DNA of 64,000 bases from Zygnema cylindricum (Eukaryota; Streptophyta; Zygnematophyceae; Zygnematales; Zygnemataceae): the NCBI GenBank assembly GCA_037447655.1, contig JBBHKE010000879.1, positions 417,429 to 481,428 on the forward strand, written 5' to 3'. The notes beneath the pieces are model-generated. The model did no database searches, was not told where the DNA came from, and saw only the letters and a program-made list of their open reading frames with translations. This document shows positions 1 through 12,027 of this stretch, one piece after another. Numbering within the stretch: position 1 is the first letter of the stretch; every line of letters starts with the position of its first letter. The position numbers and the translations under genes were made by a program.

Positions 1-111
1 ATACCTCCCTTTCAAGTCCATATTTTTACGACCCCACAGTCAACCCATTCTTCTCATCATTCCCCTTCGCCTGTCCACCCTTCCTTTAGCAACCCCACAT
101 CTCGGGTTCCT

Positions 112-174
112 TGTCCAGGATGTGGGAAGCCTTACGCCCAAGGTGCGGGTTTAGCGCGACATGTAAAAGCGTGT
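112..174 (+). pseudogene. N-terminal C2HC zinc finger of the non-LTR element
   Basis: Frame 1 encodes a finger of spacing C-x2-C-x12-H-x3-C within the stretch CPGCGKPYAQGAGLARHVKA. Such fingers precede the reverse transcriptase in RLE elements and help bind the target DNA. It is in a different frame from the downstream polymerase (frame 3), and frame 3 has a TAA at 303-305, so at least one frameshift separates them. Confidence 0.6.
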
Positions 175-305
175 CCCAAGATCGTTCCAACCCCTTCCAC
201 TGCCCAAGACGGCAACAATGCTCCCCCCTCCAACGCCACCCCTCTCACCACGATTGGGAATTTGTTCGCAATCTTAACATTATGGGATGTTACCATTTGG
301 GTTAA

Positions 306-3176
306 CCCAGACCACGACTCTATTCGCGGATTCCTCCTCATCTTCGAGAGATCGTTCAAGCTGCGCTTCGGTTCCCGGTTGGGCTTTTGGCTGATGATAT
401 CAATAATCTTGCTGCATGGCATCTTTTCCTTTTGTTTCCCCTTTGGGTTTTGATTCTACCTCCCCGTGGAGGTGCTAGCGGGGCACGAGAGACACGGTCA
501 CGCTGCCAGCGTTTTCTTCGTGGAGATTGGGAATCTCTTCAACAAGAACACACAGACCGCGTAATTGGCCTTTTTGTGATGCCTCCTCGCCGCCAAGCTC
601 CACTTCAAACTTCTACGGCTCGCATGAGGCGAGCCGTGCACCTTGGTCGATGTGGTGAGCTCTCTCGTGCTGCCCGTGCACTACGACCTTTCACACCGTC
701 TCCCATAACAACGTCGACAGTTGAAGCCCTGCGAGACCTTCATCTAGTGGCATCGGGTGACGTTCTATCATTTGTTGATTCATATGAACCTTTAGAACCC
801 TTTGACCTCGACGAAGATGCCTTTACTAGAGCTCTAGTTCGGTCCCCTCATCTCTCAGCTGGGGGACCATCGGGGATGGTTTATGAGCTTTTCCGAGATC
901 TATTCCCTCCGGAAAATCCATCACAAGGTTTTGATTTGTTGTTCAGAGTGGCTTCTCAATTAGCACGGGGTCTTGTGCCAGCAACTATAGTCCCACTTCT
1001 CGCAGCGGCACGTCTTGCCGCTGTCTCAAAGCGTGCTGGTGGTGTTCGACCGATTGCTGTAGGGGAAGTCTTATATCGTCTCGTGGCAAGATCAATGTGT
1101 TTACAGCTTCAAGGTGCTTTCCAAGATCATTTTTCTCCACATCAATTTGGTGTCGCAACACGAGGGGGTTGTGAGGCAGTAGTCCACGGTTTATGAGCGA
1201 TTTTTGACTTGCATCCGGATTGGGTCGTTCTCCAAGTCGACATTGCCAACGCCTTTAACACGGTTGATCGCAACGCCATTTTCCGTGAGCTTCGACACGC
1301 GCCGTCTCCTATCAACCAAATTTTCCCTTTTGTCCGTGCCTTTTACTCCAAACCCAGCCCTTTACTTTATCCCATTGGAGGCCCATTGGGAGACGTCACA
1401 ACTTTGGAATCAGTAACGGGTACTCGTCAAGGTGACCCTCTAGGAGCCCCTTTGTTTGCTCTCGCTCACCTGCAGGCTCTCAGGGCATCGGCTGCGGCTT
1501 TTCCAAATTGTTTGTTCCCTTCAGTTGTTGACGACACTCACATAGTCGGCCCGCCGGACAAAGTTGTTCCTGCCTTTCACCATTTTGTAGAGCAACTTTC
1601 TAAAATTCACCTTTCTGTCAAATTCACTAAATGTGTCGCATGGAGCCTGGCTGGTCTTCCACCCGAATTCTCTTTGCCTCTAGGATTTTGTATTTCAACT
1701 CCTCAAGAAGGTATAAGGGCTTTGGGTTCTCCTATTGGAACCCCTGATTTTGTTAACCAATTTGTTAAAGACGCTTTGTTAGATGACCTTTCTCATTGTG
1801 AGGACCTTCCCAAACTTCCCAATTCAAAAGTCGCGTTTGCTATCTTAACTCGTTGTTTTGCCCAACGCCCTTTGTACCTGGCCTGCACTTTACCCCCAAA
1901 CTCTTATTTCCTTTCTTCCCTTTCTGAATTTGATGATCGACTCTTTGGCATTCTACATCAACTGGTCGGCCACGGTAACTTTGATCGGCCGGATGGCCTC
2001 CACGATTTTAGACATGCTGGTTTACCAGTCTCTTAAGGAGGTCTCGGTTTGCGTCATTGAACCACCTTGGCACCATCCACTTACCTAGGGAGTTGGGTTT
2101 TGGTGACACCTATTATTACTTCGAGGTTTTTGGTGGATGACACTCATTTTCTAGCTCATGCTGTCTCTCACGTCGACGAGGGTTTGCACTCATTCCAACA
2201 AGCGTTATTGTCCTCTTGATCGCTTTTACCAGTTGAGGCCCAAGCTAAAGTTCCCGCATTCCCTTCCCTCATCACCGGAATTCACTCACACGTGCAACAA
2301 CACATCGCCAATAAGGTAGTCGTCGTTGAATTCAATTATCTACTTCAGGCGCTCCCTACAGCTGAGGAGCGTAGTCGACTTCGATCGTGTTAGGGGCCTA
2401 GGGCAGGATTTTGGCTTATTGCTACACCAATTTTCACTTCGTTCCGTTTATCTTCTCCTCAATTTTTTGTTGTGCTTCGCTTACGACTTGGTTTGCCGCA
2501 CCCTTCCGTTTTAGGCAATCCCCGTTGCATTTGTGGTCAATCTATAGACGAGCAAGGGGTACATTTGCTACGTTGCTCACACTGTGGGGAGCAAACAACA
2601 GTACACGACATGGTACGGGATGTTATCGTTGTCATGGGTTCTAAAGCAAGGTACACAGTCAAGCGCGAGGTGTCGCACATATTACCACCACGTTCTCAAT
2701 CTATGGGTACACGGGGTCCTCGTGTTGATCTAATTTTTCTACATTGCGCAGCGAGAACATTAGGGGACGTAAACCTCACAAACCCTACAAGATCAAATGT
2801 TTCCTCGCGCGCGGCATTTAATACAGGTGTTGCGGCTCGGGATGCAAGAGCTTCGAAAGAACGTGACTACGCGCACCGAGACCCAGCTGATAGTTTCACA
2901 CCATTTGCATTGGAGATATTTAGGAACTTACACTCGTCTTTGGACGACTTTTTGCGCGACTGCGCTCAAAGATCTTTCAAAGTCAAAGGGCCTGGTAGCC
3001 CTTCTCCAGCTCTCATGTCAGCTTTCTACCGCCGACGCATCTCTATCGCCCTTCAACGTTCCCAAGTTTCGGCCATTATTCGACGGAGCACTCTGGTGAC
3101 TGATGGTCGAAGACTGCGAGACTTAACGCCGCGCCACCCGACGCATATAGAGGATATCCATAGTTATGATCTTTAG
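306..3176 (+). pseudogene. Reverse transcriptase–RLE polyprotein, five in-frame stops
   Basis: One frame stays aligned for about 955 codons. Reverse transcriptase signatures come in order: GGVRPIAVGEVLYRLVARSM (about 1036), LQVDIANAFNTVD (motif A, about 1230), GTRQGDPLGAPLFALAH (motif B, about 1420) and VVDDTHIVG (catalytic motif C, about 1527). The C terminus has a knuckle C-x-C-x9-H-x3-C (about 2526) and an R-x-D-x12-D endonuclease core (RVDLIF...GDVNLTNP, about 2725). Stops interrupt at 1194 (TGA), 2034 (TAA), 2058 (TGA), 2217 (TGA) and 2391 (TAG), with no frame change between them. Each could be one C-to-T change in a CGA, CAA or CAG codon. The element is inactive. Confidence 0.82.
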
Positions 3177-3514
3177 TTGGGCGTAGTTTGCGGCTTTAGC
3201 GTCTAGGTGAGTTTGTAGTGTTTCAATAGTTTGGTTTTGTTGTAATTACTTTATTTCTTTCCCTTTAGGCTTTTCACATTTTTTTTTGTGTTTTTAGTCT
3301 TTTAGGATTTTGGTCTTTAACATTGGTTGGTCATCAATACTTTTTAGTGACAATCATGTTTTTTACTTTGATGGTATTACCATCGGGTTATTGGAAATAA
3401 AAATCTATTCACTTGAAAAAATTAGAGTTTTGTACAACAAATCTGTTTTTGTACAAAACGTCCACTTGGAATATCATTTTTACTCGGCAAGTGGGGTTTC
3501 AACTTCCAATACCT

Positions 3515-4261
3515 GTTAGGGTGGCGTTTCATTAGACGAATAGTGGGGTAGTTTATAAGAATCGGCGCCTATCTGTACCATTTCGTATCTCGTATTTTGT
3601 TTTTATGCGCGAACAACATTACAAAGAATCTTGCCAATATTCGTCAAAGGTCTTGGAGGTAATAATGACCGTTGGATTTATTTTCGCGAAGCATTCGCTT
3701 CGAAAGTTTATGTAAATGGTGATGTACCTCCTCGAGGTAAATCACCATTTACGAAAAAATTTGAGCCGCAACACGTTGGATAATGAACATACATGTCACC
3801 AACGAAAAACGAAAAAATTCGCACATGATACATCCATTCAAAAATCCTAACCAAAATCACAAAATTGATCTCGTAACAAACTTGCGTCACGTTATTTCTG
3901 TTAGCACCCATTTGTCACACTATTTGTGGCAACCGTCATTTGTCACACAAAAAAACAGAAAGTCAAAAACCCTAAAAAATTGAACTGGTATTTGACAAGG
4001 CGTCAGCAAAGAGTACAAAAATAATGTCATGCGATGATCTGGTCCACACGTACATGGTACACAAATAAGGATTTCAAGTTGAAGTTGGTCGATGAGAAAA
4101 ATATTTGACGATTTTCAATACATGACCTTATCTTAAATTGTACCATTCAATTTTGAGCACGTGGATTACAAACTTTGCGCAATAGAACATCGTTCAAAAT
4201 GTAGCATCCTGTAATATTCGCCGTACAATTACACAATTTACTAATGGAACGCCACCCTTAG
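3515..4261. mobile_element. TIR element alpha (MITE-like) with internal hairpin
   Basis: The ends form an inverted repeat: TTAGGGTGGCGTTTCATTAG at the left, and CTAATGGAACGCCACCCTTA at the right, which is its near-perfect complement. No coding capacity is seen. A strong palindrome lies at 3712-3752 (arms GTAAATGGTGAT and ATCACCATTTAC, inner arms ACCTC and GAGGT), centred about 217 bp from the left end. It belongs to the same superfamily as beta and gamma below. Target duplication is not clear. Confidence 0.65.
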
Positions 4262-4820
4262 CCGCCGGAAAGAACGGGAAAATTAGTTAATGTAAAGCAT
4301 AAAACGACGTAGATTAATTAGAAATAGGGTTTTTTTCTACCGTAATTCATATGTTTATGTACGATTGTATCGCCGCGATTGTTGTCGGGTAGTAGTACAA
4401 TGTCACTTGAAATAATATTAGTGCCAAGTCAGAAAAAGTCTACGCACAAACAGGCGTTAAATGCCCAAATTAATGAATGTTTATTTTCTGAAACGAATAC
4501 ACAAAATGCGTTATTTACACTAAATTATAGTATAAACAACTATTTTTAACAATAATAATGATAAGCGGTGTGCTAAATTCATGCTCATGAGCGTCTAATG
4601 ATCTAATCGTTTAGTAAAAAGTACAGTACACCATGTATATCTATTAGTGATATTGTTATTTTTGCCACATAAGACATATTTTCTTGTACATACTTGTCAA
4701 ATTTTGGATCTAACTGTTATGATTAAAAAGCACGATTCTCAGCTTCCGATTGGCGGTATTTTATTGAAAATTGGACAAATGTGTATGGTAAAAATATGTT
4801 TTAAGTGGCTAAAAAATGAT
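4262..4820. other. AT-rich stretch without recognisable feature
   Basis: No gene, repeat terminus or RNA is recognised. Short open frames here show no protein-like character. Confidence 0.4.
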
Positions 4821-4898
4821 TTAGGGTGCGTCTCCATGTACTTAAAACATAGCAAACTTACTTTGTTTTTAAACGCAGATTCGACAGACCCGGATTTT
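4821..4898. mobile_element. MITE-1, left fragment
   Basis: The left end TTAGGGTGCGTCTCCATGT is the inverted repeat of the right end at 19667. Copia-1 is inserted after 4898. Joining 4898 to 18824 gives a sequence collinear with the intact relative MITE-2 (52731-53709, opposite orientation), which confirms the split. Confidence 0.75.
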
Positions 4899-5645
4899 TG
4901 TAACTCAGAGACCTCCACCAATCAAAATACTGTATCATACAGAAAGGTACGGGTGACGGTGTACTTTCTGTGAGACCATTTTACGACATGGCCAACAAAT
5001 CGACACATGTCATATATGGATTCGTTCTTGTAATCCTTGGGGATGCCGTAATCCAGTGTTATCATTCCACGTGTCAATCAATGTGGCGGTGACCGAAAAC
5101 CGCCAAAATCCTATTTCGCGATCTTGGCATCCTTTGCGGCCGTCCGATCAAAACCGGATTTTAATCGTAGCCGTTAGAAATCGTTACGCGATATTTGTTT
5201 CGCTGTGGAAACAAAATGCGCGGTATCCGTTTCGTATTCGTGCCATACTCCGTACTTTACAAAACTGTATCCATGCACGACGTCTATTGTTTCAGTTAAA
5301 TGAATTTGTTTATGCGTCACAGTTTAAATGAATCTGTTAAACCCTATTTTTCTCAACATCGATCCTAGACTTGTAGGATAAAGCTAACCGCTACCGGCTA
5401 GCTTGACACACGGTAGGTACCAGGATCAAATCCTGGGTCTGTCAAGTACCCTTTTAGTAAATCTACTAAAACATTTGCCTGTCTCTCTGTGAATAGCACA
5501 GGTAGCCATGGCTCTATCTCCCTTTTCAACCTTCAGTGAATGCGACAAGTGTGGGAGCTGAAGAGAGGAGTTAGAGGCAGAATGCCACGTCTTCTTTGCA
5601 ATTCATTTAGACCTAGAAAATGCCAAAGAACCATTAATTTGTACA
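4899..5645 (-). repeat. Copia-1 3' LTR (left), internally deleted
   Basis: It begins TGTAACTCAGAGACC and ends TTGTACA. Compared with the right LTR, roughly 300 bp are missing just after the first 18 bases. The remaining 5' AATTTATTAAC-side and central blocks match the right LTR closely. Confidence 0.85.
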
Positions 5646-6960
5646 CTCCCCTTATTTTCTATTCACCTTTTAATTTCAGACCACACTTCCCCCTGCAGAA
5701 AGTTAGCTTAGGGGAAAGCACAGGTTTGGTCATCATATCTGCTACAATTTCACTATCTTGTCTATATTCTAAACTGATTATTTTGTCTTCTACCATTTCT
5801 CTAACGAAGTTAAGTCTAATGTCCATATGTTTTGCTTTAAAATGGTGTTTGAGATTGGTAGAAATAGCAATAGCTGCCTGATTGTCACAAAATACATTTT
5901 GAACACCACTCTTAAAATGACCAAGTTCATCAAGCAAGGACTTGACCCACATTAATTCTTTTACAGCAAAGCAACATGCAATGTACTCAGCCTCCATAGT
6001 GGACTGAGCAATGACTTTTTGTTGCTTGCTGCTCCAACAACAAGCCCCATCACCCACATACAATACATACCCAAACGTGCATTTCTTCATAGGAGCATCC
6101 CCATAGTTGGCATCACTCCAAGTGGTGATGTCAGTATTCTTCCCACCCAAATGCAACCATAGATCTCTAGTCCATATGAGATATCTAAGGACTCGTTTAG
6201 CTGCCTCCCAATCTTTCTTAGTCGGAGCATTCAGACTCGTATTTAGTACTCCTACAGTTGCGGCTATGTTCGGGCGAGTACAATTTATGAAATTTATTAG
6301 GCTGCCCACTACTTGTGTATAAGGGATGGTCTGTATAAATATTTTCTCTTACGAGCCTACCTCATCATCCAAGATTATAACTCCCTCTTCCACACTCCCA
6401 TCAGCTCCCTTCTTTAGTTTTATAGGAGTGGTACAACTACTAGCCTTGTCCATTTGGAATGTTACTAACATGTTTCCAATGGCCTCTTTTTGAGTTAATC
6501 GTACTATCTTTCTATCTCTGTCTCTCTCTACCTGAATTTCCAAAATATATCTTGCTTCTCTCATATCGATGATCTCAAGTTTTCCTTTTAGATCATTTTT
6601 CAATTTATTTTTTTTATCCATAGCAAATCATCAACATAAATTGCAATAAAAATAATTTTTTCCTCATCTTCAAAAAAATAAATTGAGTGATCTGAGCTGA
6701 TCCGAATATATCCTTAACCTGTAAGAAACTCATCAATCTTATTGTTCCATTGCCGGGGCGCCTGTTTCAGCCCATACAAAAATTTGATCAATCAGCATAC
6801 CTTGCTCTCTCCCCCTTGCTCCACAAATCCTTCGGGCTGTCGCAAAAAAATCTCCTCTTACAACTCTCCATGTAGGAAGGTCGTCTTGATGTCCATCTGA
6901 TGCACTTCCATGTCTTCTGCTGCCGCCATACTGAGAAGTATCCGAACCGAAGGAAACCTG

Positions 6961-7370
6961 ACGACCTGAGCAAAAGTCTCTGTCGTAATTTATAAATCTT
7001 TATTTCAGGTAATAGCGGTAAAAATAACTTAGAATATTTTTCTAAAGTAGTCTACTACTATACTTACCTTAATTAGCGTTACAGTAGCAAAAAGTACAGT
7101 AGAGTGTATTGTACTTTTACAGAGACAAGTGTCGGCAAAAGATCGTATGCACGATTTTCGGAGTGACGACCTGAGCAAAAGTCTCTGTCGTAATTTATAA
7201 ATCTTTATTTCAGTAAATAGCGGTAAAAATAACTTAGAATATTTTTCTACAGTAGTCTGCTACTATACTTACCTTAATTAGCGTTACAGTAGCAAAAAGT
7301 ACAGTAGTGTATTGTACTTTTACAGAGACACGTGTCGGCAAAAGATCGTATGCACGATTTTTGGAGTGGC
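6961..7370. repeat. Tandem duplication, 205-bp period
   Basis: The unit starting ACGACCTGAGCAAAAGTCTC at 6961 recurs at 7166. It includes 20 bp of Copia-1 reverse transcriptase plus the first 185 bp of the inserted sequence, so the duplication happened after that insertion. Confidence 0.85.
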
Positions 7371-8189
7371 GCCGACAGTCAGCCACACGCGTCACGCAGT
7401 TGACGATACGATTCACAAGATCGGACGAACGGGATTTGAACTGGTTATTCCAAAAATAAATGGTACGATTCGACGGTACCAACGTCGATTGGATTTGTTC
7501 CAACAGACGCGATTCACCTGGGACCACAAGCGTGATTCACGAGGGACCACTAGTGACGAAGCACTCTGGGGCTTCGTACTACACGACCACATTCGGCTAG
7601 ACTTTAGCGACTCTCGCTGACTAAACATTTGGAACGTTTTGTGTACGGTTGGAACGTTTTGTGTACGGTTCAATATTTGGAAATATCTGAATAACATTGT
7701 TTTGTATTTTAGTGTAACAAAAAATAGTGTTCCATTAAGCAAGTTTTTAGAAAATAATAATTAGGGTTTTGAGGTACAATGACGTACAGGTAGGATGCGT
7801 TGTCGTTAGTCAGGATAATAACCGTAGTAACGGTTACCCAAATTAGTGTAGATCACTAGATACACACTGTGAGTATACAACTTAGGACTTAGCCAATTTT
7901 GTAGTATCCAGTATTGGGAATATGATTTTCTAAGGGCAGTTTTGCGAAACTTCCAGACATCATATCTTATGGTTCACCAATTCATTTGGGTTGCAATTTT
8001 GGGAATTGTCAGTTTACTGTATTTTTTATCATTATGGCAAATTTGAGGCATATTGGCTATATGAGTCATATTTTGTGTCTGTTCAAAGTTGGCTGTTGAG
8101 TAGGTACTTTGATAGTTTCCACTGTTTTTCATGTCTACTTCTACTACTACTGCTGGTTCTCCTCCTACAACGGTGGTTGTAGAACAACC
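6981..8189 (+). mobile_element. 1.2-kb insertion in Copia-1 pol, possibly a truncated LTR element
   Basis: Alignment with Copia-2 shows foreign sequence between GTCTC at 6976-6980 and GTCTC at 8190-8194, which is a 5-bp target duplication. It starts with TG and contains TGGCGCC near 7366, a common LTR-element priming-site core. Near its right end it has a + strand start MSTSTTTAGSPPTTVVVEQP that runs out into Copia-1. A 20-bp motif is repeated twice at about 7630-7670. The family is not recognised, and a 3' LTR is not visible. Confidence 0.5.
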
Positions 8190-9511
8190 GTCTCCTCGTT
8201 GTCAATTCCCTCTTTTTGGGTAAATCCCTTCGCCAGTAACCGAGCCTAGTTTCCTATCACGGGGACAATCCACCAATTCCCAAGTATTGGCTGTCATAAT
8301 CGAAGCCATCTCCTCATTAATGGCTGTTTTCCACTGATTCCTCTTTGGACGTTTCATCGCCTCACATAAGTCAGGGGTTCATCAAGATGAGACAATTTGG
8401 TTACCTTGTTGTTAACTTGTTTCTCTTGTAGTCTTTTTGCTGCTTCTCCTTTTACCCTCAAACTCTGATGCCGGAATGGATGGCTCTCGTGGATTCTTTC
8501 GAATAGTTTATACTTCTCCCCTATCCCTTGCTTCCGGGTGGATTTCCACCACTTCTTCGGCTTCGGTTAGAGTTGACACTAGGGGTTCTACATTTGGGTC
8601 TTTCTCAATCTGATCTGTACCTGCAAGATCATCATCTTCTTCAAATCTTGGATAGTTAAGAAGCTCAAAGTCATCATAATTTTTTGACTCAAATCTGATT
8701 TTGACTGTCTTTGTATGCTTAAAGGGATTTATAGATTTCCCTTCATCCATGACCACTAGATGCTTTACTAGGATTATATCTTCTCTCTTGAGATCATAGA
8801 CTCTATATCCTTTTACATCTTCATCATATCCTAGCAGATATCCTGATTTTCCTGATTTTCCTTTCGGATCGAACTTCCAATTTGACTGATCTGTGTCTAG
8901 GCTGAATACTTGACTACCAAAAACCTTTAAGTGTGAAACATCTGGTTTCGGCTGGTCCATCTCTCATGAGGAGTTTGGCCTTTTAATGCCGAAGTAAGAA
9001 CTCTATTCTTGAGATAAATTGCATAGTTCATAGTTTCGACCCAAAATTTCTTTCCTATCTTCTTATATGAGACCATACTCTTGGCACAATCAATTAGTGT
9101 TCTATTTAACCTCTTGGCTACACCATTCAGCTCACGATTTTCAGGAACTGTCTTTTGGTGTTGCACTCCATCTTCTCTCAAAAAATCCTCAAATTGATTA
9201 GAGGTATACTCTCCCCTATTATCACTCATTACTCTTTTAATAGAGGTTTCATGGAGTTTCTCACTCCATGCCTTATATTCAATAAAAACTTGTGGAGCCT
9301 CTGATTTACTTTTCAAAAAACACACTCTTGAGTATCAAAACGAATCGTCGGTGATTGTCATCATAAACCTTTTACCACCGGGTGAGGGCACTTTGGCCTG
9401 TCCCCATATATCAGGATGTACCAAGTCTAACACTTTTTCCCGTTTATAAGTGACTTCCTTTGGGAAAGGTAACCTGTGTGCCTTACCTTGAGCACAACCA
9501 CTACAGTTACT

Positions 9512-9851
9512 AAGATTTTCACTTTCTCCGAACTGAATTCCTTCCAATATTCCCATCTTTTTCATTTCTTTCAACTTATCTAAACGCACATGTCGAAACC
9601 TTTTATGCCACAACATAATGTCATGAATACCAGCATAGTAAAGTTTCTTTTTTTCATTGCTCAAAATCAGCCTAAACGTCCAAGATTTTCACTTTCTCCG
9701 AACTGAATTCCTTCCAATATTCCCATCTTTTTCATTTCTTTCAACTTATCTAAACGCACATGTCGAAACCTTTTATGCCACAACATAATGTCATGAATAC
9801 CAGCATAGTAAAGTTTCTTTTTTTCATTGCTCAAAATCAGCCTAAACGTCC
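9512..9851. repeat. Tandem duplication in Copia-1 integrase, 170-bp period
   Basis: The block starting AAGATTTTCACTTTCTCC at 9512 repeats at 9682 almost unchanged. Because 170 is not a multiple of three it shifts the frame and duplicates the HHCC region. Confidence 0.9.
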
Positions 9852-11299
9852 ATTGGCTACCTTTTTCAGTAGTGAAAGAAACTTCATCCTTAAAGCTAAC
9901 AGTAAAGGTTCCCTTCCTAGTGCTAGTCTCAAAACCCTTATCATCTAACACACACGTTGAGATGAAGTTTTTATTTTACTCTGGAATAAACAACACATCA
10001 GAGAATGTCTCTATGGATGTCTTTCCCTCCACTAAGATTTTAAATCTACCGATCCTACCCTGGAAGGGTAGTAGTGACTACCCTTCCATCCCCATACTCT
10101 ATCTCTACGGTGGGAATCTTTCTAATCGTAGTGAACATGTGTTTATCCTTGCACATGTGCATGGAGGCACCGGAATCCTCAATCCAACCTCCTTCAATTT
10201 TCAAACCTCTAAAAGCACACTTCTGATTTTGAGGAATTTTGACCTCGGTGTTTGCCTCCCACTCCTCATCCAGCAAGAGCTCACCGTCCTCGTCCTCGGA
10301 TTCCTCCTCGTGTACCTGAGTCACAAAAGCGTTTTTCTTTCCTCTTGGAGGTCTATAGATCTGCCCCTCCTTAAACCGAAGTTTGGTTAGTTTAGTGCAC
10401 TCCGCCATATAGTGCCCTGGTTTCTTACAAAAATGACACAAACCCCTGGGAGCCTTTGGTCCAAACTCCTCGGTCTGATTTTCTGCCCCCCCCCACCATA
10501 ATTTCCAACCAGTTTCCTAGAATTGTTGTTCTTATAATTGGTCCCAGCTGCTAAGGCTAGCCCACTCTTTCCTCCCCTTCGGATCTCAATCGTGTTCTCC
10601 CGAACGAGAATCATCCCTACCACTAAATTCCATATCCGCCATGAGTCTAACAAGTCTTGCACACGGTTGACTATGTTTTCGAACTCATTTGGTAACCTCA
10701 TGAGCAAAGAGTTAACGTTCATCTTTTCAGTTTCAACCTGTCCAGCACTCTGTAGCTCCATGAAAAGTGTTGCGAGCTCATTACAAAAATCCAACATCTT
10801 CCCCCCTTTGCATACACACGCGTTAAATTTCTGATCACCCAGTTGCTGTTGCTGAATTGTACCACTTCGGTACATCTCTATGAGAGCAACCCAAATATCA
10901 GATGCCATCTCTACTTGCAAATGGGGAGATGTAAGCCCTTGAGTAAGACGGCGGAGGATGAAGTGCTTTGCCGCCATATTGTTCTAGTCCTAGGTATCGG
11001 TATAATTCTCCTCGTTCCTCGGAATAGGTGACATGAATGCCGAACCGGTTGCTATTCGTGTGACCGTCTCCTTCTCCTTTCCTTTGTCCACTACCTCCCG
11101 TTCCTTTGTCTCCTCCGTTAGAGATAGATCTGCATCTCTGGTGAATCTGGTTCCTTTAAACCCTGGAGGGATCCTAAGACTAGATTGACGCCTCACTTGT
11201 CCACTCAATATTCCCCAAAATTGTTTTGCACATAGAGCTCCTTTCATCATACTTTCCCAGTATATGAAGCCAGTTCCATTGAAGATGGGCAACCTAGAG

Positions 11300-11314
11300 G
11301 GTGGGCCCATAACC
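11300..11314 (-). promoter_or_regulatory. Copia-1 primer-binding site (half initiator tRNA)
   Basis: The minus strand reads GGTTATGGGCCCACC directly after the LTR. The plus strand GGGCCCATAACC matches the anticodon arm of initiator tRNA-Met. The gag ATG (11308-11310) lies inside the site. Confidence 0.75.
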
Positions 11315-12027
11315 TGTAACTCTGAGACCTCTATAGGTCCTCAGAGTAGGTAACTCACACGAAGCCTCTAGGTAAACTCTGACACCTTTGTGTTTCAGCA
11401 AGAATAACAGCCACCATGGCATAAAAATACTCTAACCACCTTCACCCTAGTGAAGGCAAGACTCCAGTGAGTCGATAGCAAAAAGAATCTCTGAATTTGC
11501 TTCCCGGAGCAGTAATTTATATAGGGTCAAAGTTGACCTTTTGTACAGATGGTCTTTGGGAGAGAGGGTCCTATCTATCAAAATTTCCTATGTCCTATCT
11601 CACTCTAAAACTCTATCTACTGAAGTACGGCACCAATCAAAATACTGTATCGTACAGAAAGGTACAGGTGCCGATGTACTTTCTGTACGACCATTGTACT
11701 ACATGACCAACCAATCGACACATGTCATATCTGGATTCGTTTTTGTAATCCGCGGAGATGCCGTAATCGAATGTTATCGTGCCACGTGTCAATCAATGTG
11801 GCGGTGACCGAAAATCGCCAAAATCCATTTCCGTGATCTCGGCATCCTTTGCGGCTGTTCGACCAAAACCTGATTTTAATCGTAGCCGTCATAAATTATT
11901 GCGCGATATTTGTTTCGTTGTCGAAACAAAATGCGCGATATCCGTTTCGTATTCGTACCTTACTCCGTACTTTACAAAACTGTATCCATGCGCGATGTCT
12001 ATAGTTCCAGTTAAATGAATTTGTTCA
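11315..12027 (-). repeat. Copia-1 5' LTR, first part
   Basis: It begins TGTAACTCTGAGACC. Copia-2 interrupts it after GTTCA (12023-12027), and it resumes at 18485. The joined length is about 1,047 bp, matching the Copia-2 LTRs. Confidence 0.88.

Larger units (their letters stand above)
1..3513 (+). mobile_element. RLE-class non-LTR retrotransposon, decayed, 5' end outside window
   Basis: The domain order is an N-terminal zinc finger, reverse transcriptase, then a zinc-knuckle plus restriction-like endonuclease at the C terminus. That layout is typical of the R2/NeSL/Hero/Utopia group of non-LTR retrotransposons, which cut the target site and reverse transcribe in place. No LTRs or target duplications are visible, and the left end is cut off by the window. 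The 3' untranslated part runs from the TAG at 3174 to TIR element alpha at about 3515. No poly(A) tail is seen. The clade within the RLE group cannot be assigned by eye. Confidence 0.8.
5659..11310 (-). pseudogene. Copia-1 gag-pol remnant
   Basis: Fragments read right to left: Gag N-terminus from the ATG at 11310; Gag core (10977-10387); zinc knuckle CHFCKKPGHYMAEC and protease DSGAS (10441-10055); integrase HHCC (9664-9335); integrase core (9325-8927); reverse transcriptase with IYVDD near 6640; RNase H (6309-5659). The integrase core reads SDNRGEY, and the third catalytic glutamate is replaced (NGVAKR rather than the NGVAER of Copia-2). Two stops separate the Gag N-terminus from the Gag core. 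A 170-bp duplication and a 1.2-kb insertion further disrupt it, so it cannot encode functional proteins. Confidence 0.88.

Noticed and set aside
1194-2393. Alternative genetic code to explain in-frame stops in the non-LTR element
   Set aside because: TAA, TAG and TGA all occur, and the PAN gene and other frames use stops normally.
5390-5450. Functional tRNA gene in the Copia LTR
   Set aside because: Only a T-arm-like hairpin is present; no acceptor stem or anticodon arm can be folded.
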